64,000 nt of DNA, taken from NCBI RefSeq assembly GCF_964033635.1, contig NZ_OZ035533.1, positions 1-64,000 of the forward strand, read 5' to 3'. Both the position numbers and the translations under genes were made by a program. Positions 9,203 through 18,072 of the stretch are shown one piece after another (the first letter of the stretch is position 1; each line of letters opens with the position of its first letter). The notes beneath the pieces are model-generated. The model was not told the origin of the DNA, ran no database searches, and was given only the letters and a program-made list of their open reading frames with translations. Source of the DNA: Chitinophaga sp. MM2321. Lineage in GTDB: Bacteria > Bacteroidota > Bacteroidia > Chitinophagales > Chitinophagaceae.

Positions 9203-9684
9203 TGTTTGCTTTTCCTTTGAGCTTGTTTGATCGCTTGTAATTTTTTGATTTCTTTTATGTCTGATAAATCTTGTTTCCTGCCGGAAGCCTGCTTGTTTTT
9301 TAAAAAATCAGTTAAGCCTATATAGTATATAGCAAAATCATTGTCTATTTGTATCTTTTGCATTCCGCTGACAGCTTCTTCGAACACCACACCATCAATT
9401 GTGTTCAGAATATCAATGCGTAATGGAGGATAACCGATTTGGGTAATGTAGCCTGGCTCAAGAAAATCCGCCTTTTGTAAGCCGAGCGAAGACAGTCCAA
9501 ATTCATTTACTACTTTCAGCAGCCTATTTGCATTATCATCAGAGATATTGATCCAGATATCCAGGTCTCCTGTGTGGCGTGGTTTCCCGTGAAGTGCAAG
9601 CGCATAGCCTCCTACAACCATGTACTTTACTTCATGTTTGTTCAGCAGCTTTACAAAGTCCTCAAAATCCTTTTCCAGTATCAT
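9199..9684 (-). CDS. Nucleotidyltransferase (DUF6036/AbiEii-like fold)
   Basis: 161 residues. The N-terminal VVGGYALALHG, with paired glycines 25-26, followed by GDLDIWI with acidic residues D40 and D42, is the signature of a minimal polymerase-beta-type nucleotidyltransferase. Such proteins transfer NMPs, and many are parts of toxin-antitoxin or abortive-infection pairs. The start codon overlaps the stop of the upstream gene in an ATGA junction, so the two are translationally coupled. The Lys/Arg-rich tail is typical. Whether it is a toxin, an antitoxin or a housekeeping modifier cannot be told from sequence. Confidence 0.75.
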   Translation of the reverse strand: MILEKDFEDFVKLLNKHEVKYMVVGGYALALHGKPRHTGDLDIWINISDDNANRLLKVVNEFGLSSLGLQKADFLEPGYITQIGYPPLRIDILNTIDGVVFEEAVSGMQKIQIDNDFAIYYIGLTDFLKNKQASGRKQDLSDIKEIKKLQAIKQAQRKSKH

Positions 9685-10109
9685 ATTTTTAATTTTGTCC
9701 TGGCCATTTTTGTTTTATCCAGTCTTTGCCCTTTTTTTAATGATTGCCTGATAAGGAAAGTAACTGCTGACAAACGTTCCAACGGTGTTTTGGTTAACCA
9801 GTAAGATAAATCGTGCATGTAGTCATCAGCTGCTTTTAAGGACACCCTTCGTACTACTGGCATTATTTTTCTTTCATAACTCTGGGTTGTTTTAGGCTTC
9901 AAAAAAACATTTTTACGTTCTATACGAACCTTTTCATTATCATAGGCAATCTTTTCTTTGCTTAGATAATTGCAAAGTGTATTATAGTTATATTCTTTGT
10001 AGCTAAGACAAAAATTTTTGAGGCTTGAAAAAACTTCAAAAGGATTGTCGTGGTTGCCTTTCCAATAAACCACAACTACACGTTTTTTGGGAGATTCGGA
10101 TACTTGCAT
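9681..10109 (-). CDS. Partner protein of the nucleotidyltransferase, function unknown
   Basis: 142 residues from ATG 10109; a TTG 27 bases upstream would add nine residues. Two parts can be seen. The N-terminal about 65 residues, marked by VVVVYWKGNHDNPFEVFSSL and a Tyr/Asn-rich stretch, look like a small nucleic-acid-binding or wHTH-like module (inference). The C-terminal about 45 residues (LSYWLTKTPLERLSAVTFLI then RQ) match the YW-x5-ERL-type short proteins that often precede DUF6036 nucleotidyltransferases in this phylum. It therefore looks like a fusion of a conserved accessory domain to the usual partner peptide. ATGA overlap with the next gene indicates an operon. Confidence 0.65.
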   Translation of the reverse strand: MQVSESPKKRVVVVYWKGNHDNPFEVFSSLKNFCLSYKEYNYNTLCNYLSKEKIAYDNEKVRIERKNVFLKPKTTQSYERKIMPVVRRVSLKAADDYMHDLSYWLTKTPLERLSAVTFLIRQSLKKGQRLDKTKMARTKLKI

Positions 10110-10115
10110 AACTCG

Positions 10116-10126
10116 AATATAACAAA
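10116..10126 (-). promoter_or_regulatory. TTTGTTATATT motif, copy 1
   Basis: Minus-strand TTTGTTATATT, seven bases before the ATG of the 9681-10109 gene. The overlapping TATATTCG matches TAnnTTTG at seven of eight positions, so the transcript may be nearly leaderless. Confidence 0.45.
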
Positions 10127-10185
10127 TATGTGGCAAATATTAGTCAAAAAACAGTAAAATGAGCTATTGTTGCTAAAGAGTCGCC

Positions 10186-11046
10186 CTACTGCCCGAAGCG
10201 TTCTTTTTTGTATTCCAACGGGCTTTTATTTATTATTTTTTTGAAGTACCTGTTAAAATTAGAGATGTTGTTAAACCCGCTTTCCAGGCAAACTTCATAA
10301 ACAGTAATGTCTTTTTCTAAAAGCAATTTACAGGCATGCGCGACTCTTACTTCTAGTAAAAAATGATAATATGTTTTTCTTGTTTTGGATTTAAAATACC
10401 GGCAAAATGCTTTTGAAGTAAGGTTAGCGATGGAAGCTATTTCCGGTAAGGAAATCTTTGTCTGAAAATTGGTTAAGGTGTACTGGAAAATTCTATTTAA
10501 TCTATCCGCTTCAAACTTATCATAGTTAAGGGGGTAGTACGATGTATTAATATATTCCTTTTCTTTTGTGACTGCTATCCTATCCAGGATCGTCAGTAAT
10601 GCAATAATTCTCTCTATCGCTCTTTCAGAGTATAATTTGGTGATCAGCTCTTTTAACGGATTCCGCGGGGTTATTTTTATTCCCTGTTTTGCCTTTTCCA
10701 GTAATGATTTGATTCCATTCAGTTCAGGGACATCAAAAAACTTGTTCCCTAAAAAATCCTCGTGAAAATAAATAACGGTTACTTCTGCTGTGTATGCAGC
10801 CTCCTCCAGCTGATCAGGATCACAACGCCACATATGTGGAAGATTGGAACCAATCAGGAAAAATTCATTTGGTTCAAACCGGCTGATATCATTACCAATA
10901 AACCGTGTTCCCCGTCCTTTATGAATATAGATAAGCTCTATTTCAGGATGGAAATGCCATTGATCATAAAAATTGGAGCCTTTGTTTTTATAAATGTTGA
11001 AAGAAGACTCAGGTTCCAAAGAAACTTTTAGAAGATGAGGTTTCAT
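10186..11046 (-). CDS. AraC-family regulator with N-terminal cupin
   Basis: 286 residues. The N-terminal cupin-type sensor is visible as WHFHPEIELIYIHKGRGTRF followed by GSNLPHMWRCD. The C-terminal AraC DNA-binding domain covers about 190-283, with SLPEIASIANLTSKAFCRYF and the second-helix signature GFNNISNFNRYFKKIINKSP. Such regulators usually sense a sugar or sugar-derived ligand. It is divergent from the sigma factor at 11240. A GTTTG-TG-CAAAC inverted repeat at 11083-11094, 37 bases upstream of the start, is a possible binding site. Confidence 0.9.
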   Translation of the reverse strand: MKPHLLKVSLEPESSFNIYKNKGSNFYDQWHFHPEIELIYIHKGRGTRFIGNDISRFEPNEFFLIGSNLPHMWRCDPDQLEEAAYTAEVTVIYFHEDFLGNKFFDVPELNGIKSLLEKAKQGIKITPRNPLKELITKLYSERAIERIIALLTILDRIAVTKEKEYINTSYYPLNYDKFEADRLNRIFQYTLTNFQTKISLPEIASIANLTSKAFCRYFKSKTRKTYYHFLLEVRVAHACKLLLEKDITVYEVCLESGFNNISNFNRYFKKIINKSPLEYKKERFGQ

Positions 11047-11239
11047 CGAGACAATTTTATAAAGGTTACTTCATTCATACCCGTTTGTGCAAACTTATGA
11101 TACTTTAATACTAATAGTAGTGAATATGTAGGAAATTATTGATAAAAAATAAAAGAGCTTTGATCTGTTGCTTACGGGCACCTTCCACTGAATAAAAATA
11201 ATGAAAAACTGGCGCTTATGCGTTATTAATTAAGTTGCT

Positions 11240-11884
11240 ATGGCTTTTGATGAAATAAGATTAACCAAGGGAAATGTCCCGCGTATACCTTTTTCAGCTT
11301 CCACGGGTGCAAGAACGACAGACTTTGGAGATCCTGGTAAATTGTCCGATTCATTATTATGGAATGAATTCAAAAAAGGGGATGAACTGGCCTTTATCAG
11401 CATCTATAACAACTATTTCCGGATGCTCTATGATTATGGTTGCAAATACGCTTCAGATAAGGAATTAGTACGGGATTGTTTACAGGATTTTTTCCTTTAT
11501 CTGAGAAAAAACAGACTGGGTTTTGGAGATACCAATTCTATCAAGTTTTATTTATTAAAATCTTTTAGAAGAAGGGTTATTGAATATCTCAAAAAAAACC
11601 GCCACCAGTTTAATGTAAAAGAACCGGATGAATATGCGCTATTTGGTGTAGAATCATCTATCGAGGCTGTTTATATCAACAAACAGGTAAAAGCGGAACA
11701 ACTGGAAAAATTGAATAAAGCCTTAATGACCTTGGATCGGATTGAACAGGACGCCATTTATTATTTTTATTTTAAAGGATTGAGCTATGAACAGATTGCT
11801 GAAATATTTAATTTTTCACATGTATCCTCTGCCAGAAGAGTGATGTACCGGAGTTTGAGACAGCTGCGCCGCTTTTTCAACTAA
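11240..11884 (+). CDS. ECF-type RNA polymerase sigma factor without adjacent anti-sigma
   Basis: 214 residues. Region 2 (about 45-115) is seen as the FKKGDELAFISIYNNYF and ELVRDCLQDFFLYL segments; region 4 (about 150-210) as LDRIEQDAIYYFYFKGLSYE then QIAEIFNFS and the C-terminal RSLRQLRRFF. The first about 35 residues are an extra, low-complexity extension. Unlike the sigma at 52879, no FecR gene follows; the next gene, 280 bases on, is the PQQ dehydrogenase. It may therefore govern the catabolic locus, or be controlled by an anti-sigma encoded elsewhere (inference). Confidence 0.88.
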   Translation: MAFDEIRLTKGNVPRIPFSASTGARTTDFGDPGKLSDSLLWNEFKKGDELAFISIYNNYFRMLYDYGCKYASDKELVRDCLQDFFLYLRKNRLGFGDTNSIKFYLLKSFRRRVIEYLKKNRHQFNVKEPDEYALFGVESSIEAVYINKQVKAEQLEKLNKALMTLDRIEQDAIYYFYFKGLSYEQIAEIFNFSHVSSARRVMYRSLRQLRRFFN

Positions 11885-11979
11885 TCATAACAACTACTTT
11901 AATTCCTATTCCCTTAAATCTTTAATAAAGACGTAAAAAGTATTCCTGAAACTATATATTTTGATGATGACTGCATTCC

Positions 11980-12010
11980 TTGATCATTCTTTACAAAAAA
12001 GAATGATCAA
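11980..12010. repeat. Perfect 13-bp inverted repeat upstream of the PQQ dehydrogenase
   Basis: TTGATCATTCTTT (11980-11992) and AAAGAATGATCAA (11998-12010) around ACAAA. No T-tract follows on either strand, so it does not look like a terminator. It may be an operator or an mRNA leader structure. Confidence 0.6.
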
Positions 12011-12162
12011 TAGGATGAGGGGGACATCAGCATGCAGTTACTTAATGCCCTGTTATATTATAACTTATTAAATTAATGCACTTCCGGAAAGTGAAAAGTT
12101 GATACCAGTAGATTCCATGTACACAAATATTGACACACAAATATTTTAATCAATTGCAAATA

Positions 12163-14484
12163 ATGACCAAGAAAAATATTTATAAATTCAGGTCAGCTGC
12201 AGGTATAGCCACCATGCTTTTGATCTTTACCGGATGCAATAATGCCGGTAAAGGTGACAGCGCAGCTTCAGATACAGCGCAAGGCAGCAGTGGAAGTATT
12301 GCTCACAAAACCTGGACACAATACGGGGGCGGTGCAGATCAGTCGAAATTTGTTGATCTGCAGCAAATTTCAAAAAGTAATGTTCATCAACTACAAGTGG
12401 ACTGGGTTTATCCGACAAATGATAATGTTTCATCGTATAGATTCAACCCGATTATAGTTGATAGTGTGATGTATGTGCTTGCAAAAAATAATTCGCTGGT
12501 AGCACTGGATGTAACTACAGGAAAAGAAATATGGATCCATGCAAATCTGAATCCTGCTTCCAAGCGGGGCATTAATTATTGGGAAAGTAAAGATAGAAAA
12601 GATCGCCGGCTGTTATTTTGCGTCAATAATACCTTACAGGCTATTGATGCAAATACCGGGAAATCAATATTGACATTTGGAGATAAGGGCCTGGTCAACC
12701 TGAAAGAGGGACTGGGGCAAGATCCTGCCACTATCAGCCGTGTCAATTCCACCTCTCCGGGTCAGATTTTTGAAGACCTGATCCTGCTAGGCTCTTCACC
12801 GGGGGAAGCCTGGTTTTCTGCTCCGGGGCATCTCCGGGCATATAATGTGCTGACAGGTAAATTGGCCTGGATATTCCATACCATCCCCCATCCAGGGGAG
12901 TATGGTTATGAAACCTGGCCTAAAGATGCCTATAAATACGTTGGCGGCGTAAACACCTGGGGTGAAATAACCGTGGATGAACAACGCGGTATTGCTTACT
13001 TTCCACTTGGATCACCTACTTATGATTACTGGGGTGGCGACAGGGAAGGCAGCGGTTTATTCGGCAACTCCCTCGTAGCACTTGATGCCCGTACCGGTAA
13101 AAGATTATGGCATTTTCAAACAGTACATCATGACTTGTGGGATTTTGATCTGGCAGCGGCACCACAATTAGTAACGGTAACGCATAATGGTAAAAAAACA
13201 GATGCGGTAGCACTGGCTACCAAACAAGGATTTTTGTTTGCCTTTGATCGCGTTAGCGGAGAACCGCTCTGGCCAATTGAAGAACGACCCGTTCCGGTAA
13301 GTGAAGTTCCCGGAGAAAAATCCTGGCCCACCCAACCTTTTCCAACGGTGCTACCGCCTTTCAGCCGTCAATCTATTACGGTAGCAGATGTGAATCCTTA
13401 TTTCCCTGATAAGGAAAGAGAAGAATGGAAAAAAAGAATAGCAGCAGCAAAGAGTGGCCTTTTTTATCCCCTTTCTGATAAATATGAAACCATCACGATG
13501 CCTGGTGCCAACGGTGGTGCTATTTATGGTAACACCGCTGCTAATCCTGCCAAAGGGATCGTGTATGTTGCCAATATGGATAAGCCCTCCGTTTATAAAC
13601 TAAAAAAAGAGGAACCACCCGAACTTAAAATACCGATGTCTGCTGAAGATACGGTTCGTGTGCATGCTATGTATGTGCAAAACTGCCAGGCGTGTCATGG
13701 GGCAAACAAAGCCGGTGGATTGGGGCCATCACTGGTTAATATCAATAACAGACTCGGTTTTGATGATTTCAAAACAGTGGTTACTGTAGGCCGCGCACAG
13801 ATGCCTTCCTTTCTTCATATAGGTGATCAGGCCATAACAGATATCTACAAATATCTTTCAAACGTAAAAGGTGGAAGAGGACCGGGATTTAATCAGCCAG
13901 CTGTTGGAACAACCATGCCGGAAGGCCCCGTAGTAGCATCGGGTGGTGTGCCTTTGCCTGCGGCACTTCAGCCAAAGTCCGGTGGTCCTGGCCACGGAGC
14001 AAAACGTACCTATCCTGCCGGTGTTACTCCTCCTGAAGTGCGTTATGTGGATGGTTCAACTACTGCTTACGGATTAGGACATGCAAACCTGCTGGGTCCA
14101 CCCTGGTCAACAATAGTGGCCTATGACCTGAACACAGGCAAAATTAAATGGAAAAGGCCACTGGGAAATGTTGATTCATTAGGCGCTACTAAAGAAACAG
14201 GTATTCCAAGCGGTCAGCAAGGGAAAGGAATGGTGGTTACGGCTACGGGATTATTATTTGCTACTTGCCTCGATGGCAGAATTTACGCTTACGACGAAGA
14301 TAATGGCGACATGTTATGGTCCACTAAATTACCCAGGGTGCCCGAAGGAATACCGGCCATGTACGAAATTGGTGGCCGTCAGTACCTGGTGATTTGCGCT
14401 ACCGGTGCGGTGCTTGATAAATCGAAATCAGATAAAGAAGTACCGAGAGGATATATGGTCTACGCGCTTCCTAAAACAAAATAA
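12163..14484 (+). CDS. PQQ-dependent dehydrogenase with cytochrome c domain (lipoprotein)
   Basis: 773 residues from ATG 12163; a TTG at 12130 would extend it. The N-terminus has a lipoprotein signal, LLIFTGC, placing it on the periplasmic side of a membrane. The body is a PQQ-type eight-bladed beta-propeller with repeated segments such as VALDVTTGKEIWIHANL and VALDARTGKRLWHFQ. A cytochrome c module is inserted late, with heme motif C508-Q-A-C511-H512. The fold oxidises an alcohol or a sugar C-OH and passes electrons to heme and then the respiratory chain. Nearest named types are membrane quinoprotein glucose dehydrogenases, but the substrate is unknown. It is the first gene of the catabolic locus and abuts the next gene (TAATG overlap). 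Confidence 0.88.
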   Translation: MTKKNIYKFRSAAGIATMLLIFTGCNNAGKGDSAASDTAQGSSGSIAHKTWTQYGGGADQSKFVDLQQISKSNVHQLQVDWVYPTNDNVSSYRFNPIIVDSVMYVLAKNNSLVALDVTTGKEIWIHANLNPASKRGINYWESKDRKDRRLLFCVNNTLQAIDANTGKSILTFGDKGLVNLKEGLGQDPATISRVNSTSPGQIFEDLILLGSSPGEAWFSAPGHLRAYNVLTGKLAWIFHTIPHPGEYGYETWPKDAYKYVGGVNTWGEITVDEQRGIAYFPLGSPTYDYWGGDREGSGLFGNSLVALDARTGKRLWHFQTVHHDLWDFDLAAAPQLVTVTHNGKKTDAVALATKQGFLFAFDRVSGEPLWPIEERPVPVSEVPGEKSWPTQPFPTVLPPFSRQSITVADVNPYFPDKEREEWKKRIAAAKSGLFYPLSDKYETITMPGANGGAIYGNTAANPAKGIVYVANMDKPSVYKLKKEEPPELKIPMSAEDTVRVHAMYVQNCQACHGANKAGGLGPSLVNINNRLGFDDFKTVVTVGRAQMPSFLHIGDQAITDIYKYLSNVKGGRGPGFNQPAVGTTMPEGPVVASGGVPLPAALQPKSGGPGHGAKRTYPAGVTPPEVRYVDGSTTAYGLGHANLLGPPWSTIVAYDLNTGKIKWKRPLGNVDSLGATKETGIPSGQQGKGMVVTATGLLFATCLDGRIYAYDEDNGDMLWSTKLPRVPEGIPAMYEIGGRQYLVICATGAVLDKSKSDKEVPRGYMVYALPKTK

Positions 14485-15482
14485 TGATTTCCTGTATGAA
14501 AGATCTGATACAAACAATGATGGCTACCAATAAAGCAGACAACCACTGCATCGGTCAAATACCGTATCGGTGTGTAATATCCATGCTGTTGCTGATTGTA
14601 TGCAGCAGCATTCATCCTGTATCTGCACAAACAACAAAAGTGATCTATTTCATGGCTGGTAAAAAGGATCATGCATGGCCATCAAGACATGAAACGGAAA
14701 AAGATTTGCTTGTGCTGCAACGTTGCCTGGATAGCGTCACCAATATCAAAGGCGTGAAGATCGTTACCCGGTTTATTTATAACAGAACTGCGCTTGATAT
14801 CAATGATATGAAAGATGCAGCTGCGATTGTTATTGAAAGCAGTGCCGAATACAGCAGCGCCGACCGCACGCATCCTTTGTTTCCTCCCAGCGCAGGTAAT
14901 ACAAAAACGTATGAGAAGGAGGTGGTAAATTATCTCGACCAGGTAGATAGTCTGCATAAAGCAGGTATGGGAATCATTGTATTGCACTGGGCAGTTGCCG
15001 CAGAAAATCAGAAAGCTGCCAATCTTTACTGGAACTGGTTTGGCGGCGGGTATATACCTGGCTATTCCCAGAATCCCTTGGGCATGTGGACAGTCACACC
15101 CATCAAGCAAGCGCAAAAACACCCGGTGATGCGCGGTGTGGGTGCCTGGACATACAAGGACGAAATATTTTCCAGGTTCATGGTTATTCCGCAGGATCAG
15201 CGCCGTACGGATCTGCTCATGGGCGAAGCGCCTAAAACAAATATGGGTCCGGTAGCCAGCAGGTGTATTACCTGGGCTTTCGAGGATGGTCTTTCGCGTG
15301 CACTTATTTATGGCGGAATGGATTATCATGCTGCGTTGCTGCAAGATAATTACAGACGCTTTCTGCTCAATGCTATTGTATGGGCTGCGGGAATTGAGGT
15401 GCCGGCAGACGGTGTAAAATCTTCGGCTAAAGGACTTCAATTGGTAGCATCAAGACCAGATCAATTTGATAATATGAAATAG
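14484..15482 (+). CDS. ThuA-domain protein, secreted
   Basis: 332 residues. The ATG overlaps the previous stop (TAATG), indicating translational coupling. A signal peptide follows a hydrophilic lead (core around VISMLLLIVCSS, cut near VSAQ), so an internal ATG at 14520 is also possible. ThuA-like glutamine-amidotransferase-type fold: VIYFMAGKKDHAWPSRHE, IIVLHWAV, and the late motif HPVMRGVG followed by KDEIFSRF. ThuA proteins occur in 3-keto-glycoside and trehalose utilisation clusters; their chemistry is only partly understood. The neighbour set (PQQ dehydrogenase, DUF1080 protein) supports a keto-sugar role. Confidence 0.85.
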   Translation: MISCMKDLIQTMMATNKADNHCIGQIPYRCVISMLLLIVCSSIHPVSAQTTKVIYFMAGKKDHAWPSRHETEKDLLVLQRCLDSVTNIKGVKIVTRFIYNRTALDINDMKDAAAIVIESSAEYSSADRTHPLFPPSAGNTKTYEKEVVNYLDQVDSLHKAGMGIIVLHWAVAAENQKAANLYWNWFGGGYIPGYSQNPLGMWTVTPIKQAQKHPVMRGVGAWTYKDEIFSRFMVIPQDQRRTDLLMGEAPKTNMGPVASRCITWAFEDGLSRALIYGGMDYHAALLQDNYRRFLLNAIVWAAGIEVPADGVKSSAKGLQLVASRPDQFDNMK

Positions 15483-15534
15483 TGATCATCAGCGAATCAT
15501 ACATTTTCTTTTAGCGATCATAAATGTTTAACGA

Positions 15535-17460
15535 ATGAAGATATTTATATTTTGTACGCTATTACTTGGTGCTTCCCTTCTTGCTTCGGGGCAATCGGCA
15601 AACGGTGATATGAATGGAAAGGGGCTCAGTTTTATTCCTGATTACACGTTTAAAGGATCTGCGCTGACCGGTTGGAAACAGCTGGGCAATGCTGACTGGC
15701 ATGTTAAAAATGGTGAACTGACCGGTACGGCAAAACAAAAAACATCCGAAGGTTTGCTGATGTTTGATCAGTCTTTCCAGGACATTGGTATCAACACCTT
15801 CATCAAAATTACGGGTGACTGCGAAGCGGGTATTTTGTTCCGTGCAGAAAAAAATGGGGATGGCATGAAAGCGGTATTAGTATCAATAAGCCGTGATTCA
15901 TCTGCTGCATATAGCGTAACCATCAATGCACAGGGGAAAGTATTGAGCCGCGAAAAATTGCGCCCGGCGGGTGGTATGATCCGTATAGCGCCACCGCTTG
16001 ATCCTGCTAATCCGGTAAGAACCGGTGGGTATCCCGCCGCAAGAGGTAACCAGCCTGCGTTACCCAATGTTCGTCCTCAGACAGCTTTTGTTCCGGGTGA
16101 ATGGAATCAGCTCGAATTCATTTTCGATATGAATCTACTCAGAGGCTATATTAATGATGGGAGCGGTCCGGGTGGAGGAGCAGATGATGTAACATTCGGT
16201 CCTGTCGGACTTTATGTAAAAGGTAGTGGTGAAGTGCGTTTCAAAGATTTTAAGTATAAAGATCTTGCAGTCAGGTATCTGCCGGAAGAGCAAACATCCG
16301 CCCGTTTCAGGGTGCAACAGATCAGCGATATGTATTATTCCTGGAGTGCTGCATCTGCCGACTTTAACAACGATGGGATACAGGATATTGTAGCGGGCCC
16401 TTATATTTACTACGGACCCGACTATACGAAATACCGCGAAATTTATCCGGGTATTGCTTTAAGCCCCACTAAAGATTTTACGGAAGTGAATTGCCAGTAT
16501 GCTTTTGATTTCAATGGCGATGGTTGGACGGACGTATTCATCGGTCCGCCGTTTGGCAGGCTTTACATGAATCCCAAAGGTGAATCCCGGCGCTGGGATG
16601 TATACGATGTAATTCCCGGTAACATCAATTCTGAAGTAACCCTGTTTACTGATATTGATGGAGATAATAAACCAGAGCTGGTTTACGGGACCAACTCCGC
16701 CGGGACCGGCGTACTTAAATATGCAAAGTTTAATCCTGCGGACCCGACAAAACCCTGGAATACTTACACCGTATCGGAATCCGGCTATTTTATGGCACAT
16801 GGTATTGGAGCAGGCGATATTAATGGCGACGGGCGTATAGACATCTTAAACCCTAATGGATGGTGGGAACAGCCCGAACACCTGAGTGATGCAGGCTGGA
16901 CCTATCATCCGGCGCCCTTTGGCAGATACGGTCATCGTGTAGGTGGGATTGGCGGTAGTGTGATGGCTGTTTATGATGTTAACGGCGACAAACTGAATGA
17001 TGTGGTAACCAGTTTGAATGCACACGGTTTTGGATTAGCCTGGTATGAGCAGAAAAGAGATGCGCAAGGAAAAATATCTTTTATAAGGCACATGATCATG
17101 GATGATTATTCAACAAAGAATGCAGGAGATGTAACTTTTTCAGAATTGCATGGATCAACGCTTGCCGATGTGGATGGAGATGGAATTACCGATTTTATTG
17201 TTGGTAAACGATACTTCTCACATTTAGATACTTACCTGGACCCTGATCCTTTTGGACCCCCTTTATTGTATTGGTACCGGACAGTACGGAATCCTGCTGC
17301 CCCCGGCGGTGCGGAATTTATTCCCGAACTGATACATAACCGTTCTGGTGCTGGTTCAGACTTACATGCTGCTGATCTGAATAATGATGGGTTAATAGAC
17401 ATTATTTCTTCCACAAACAGGGGCACTTTTATTTTCTGGAATAAACAGACAAAAAAGTAA
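15535..17460 (+). CDS. Secreted DUF1080 (keto-glycoside hydrolase-like) plus FG-GAP protein
   Basis: 641 residues with a signal peptide cut near LASGQS. Residues about 30-245 form a DUF1080 / 3-keto-disaccharide hydrolase-type jelly roll: GWKQLGNADWHVKNGELTG, GILFRAEKNGDG, FVPGEWNQLEFIFD and GPVGLYVKGSGEVRFKDF. Residues about 265-640 carry seven FG-GAP calcium loops, among them DFNNDGIQDI, DFNGDGWTDV, DINGDGRIDI, DVDGDGITDF and DLNNDGLIDI. The head probably acts on an oxidised glycoside and the propeller probably binds the substrate (inference). It follows ThuA after 52 bases, with no terminator seen. Confidence 0.83.
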   Translation: MKIFIFCTLLLGASLLASGQSANGDMNGKGLSFIPDYTFKGSALTGWKQLGNADWHVKNGELTGTAKQKTSEGLLMFDQSFQDIGINTFIKITGDCEAGILFRAEKNGDGMKAVLVSISRDSSAAYSVTINAQGKVLSREKLRPAGGMIRIAPPLDPANPVRTGGYPAARGNQPALPNVRPQTAFVPGEWNQLEFIFDMNLLRGYINDGSGPGGGADDVTFGPVGLYVKGSGEVRFKDFKYKDLAVRYLPEEQTSARFRVQQISDMYYSWSAASADFNNDGIQDIVAGPYIYYGPDYTKYREIYPGIALSPTKDFTEVNCQYAFDFNGDGWTDVFIGPPFGRLYMNPKGESRRWDVYDVIPGNINSEVTLFTDIDGDNKPELVYGTNSAGTGVLKYAKFNPADPTKPWNTYTVSESGYFMAHGIGAGDINGDGRIDILNPNGWWEQPEHLSDAGWTYHPAPFGRYGHRVGGIGGSVMAVYDVNGDKLNDVVTSLNAHGFGLAWYEQKRDAQGKISFIRHMIMDDYSTKNAGDVTFSELHGSTLADVDGDGITDFIVGKRYFSHLDTYLDPDPFGPPLLYWYRTVRNPAAPGGAEFIPELIHNRSGAGSDLHAADLNNDGLIDIISSTNRGTFIFWNKQTKK

Positions 17461-17613
17461 GAAAAGGATAAATAAAAATGTGATGGAAAGGCGGTATCAT
17501 TTTATCCATTTCATCCTTATAAAAAGAAATGAAAGCGCAATAGACTGAGTCATTATTATATTTTCTGAACGGTATAAAAGTTTATTAACGGACTACTAAA
17601 TTGATGTTTGGTT

Positions 17614-18057
17614 ATGAAAATTTCTCTCTTCTTTTTAATGCTTTTTATCGGGTTTGTATTAACCCTGCATTTAACGATGAATGCGCAGGTGGGCGTCATT
17701 ATCAAAAACTCCAAAATGGGTAATGCGCTTTTCTGGACTATTGGTGGCATCACTGCGCTGATTATTGGCGCTACTGCATGGGATGCAAGTGCATTTACAC
17801 GTATAAAAGAAGTGCCACTATGGTTATTGACAGCCGGTGGAATGGGAGCCGCCCTGGTATTTGGTATTGCATGGATTATTCCACAGATAGGCGCAGGACC
17901 AGCCTTTGTATTGATGGTTACGGGTCAGATAATAACAGGATTGTTGTTCTCCCATTTTGGCCTGTTGGGTTCTCCAATTGAGCCCATCTCTTTTATGAAA
18001 ATCATTGGTGTGCTACTGCTTATCGGTGGGGCAAGCATTATCACTTTTTTGAAATAA
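17614..18057 (+). CDS. DMT-family transporter (YdcZ/DUF606-like)
   Basis: 147 residues from ATG 17614; a TTG lies six bases upstream. Five hydrophobic segments span almost the whole chain, e.g. FFLMLFIGFVLTLHLTMN, WTIGGITALIIGATAW and IGVLLLIGGASIITFLK. Small EamA/DMT-type half-transporters of this family work as dimers in the inner membrane. Its place between secreted sugar-modifying proteins and cytoplasmic enzymes suggests import of a processed sugar or acid, but no substrate can be read from sequence. Confidence 0.75.
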   Translation: MKISLFFLMLFIGFVLTLHLTMNAQVGVIIKNSKMGNALFWTIGGITALIIGATAWDASAFTRIKEVPLWLLTAGGMGAALVFGIAWIIPQIGAGPAFVLMVTGQIITGLLFSHFGLLGSPIEPISFMKIIGVLLLIGGASIITFLK

Positions 18058-18072
18058 CAATTAACTACTCGT

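Noticed and set aside
14682..15440. 252-codon minus-strand frame inside the ThuA gene
   Set aside because: No recognisable domain, fully antisense to a well-supported conserved protein.
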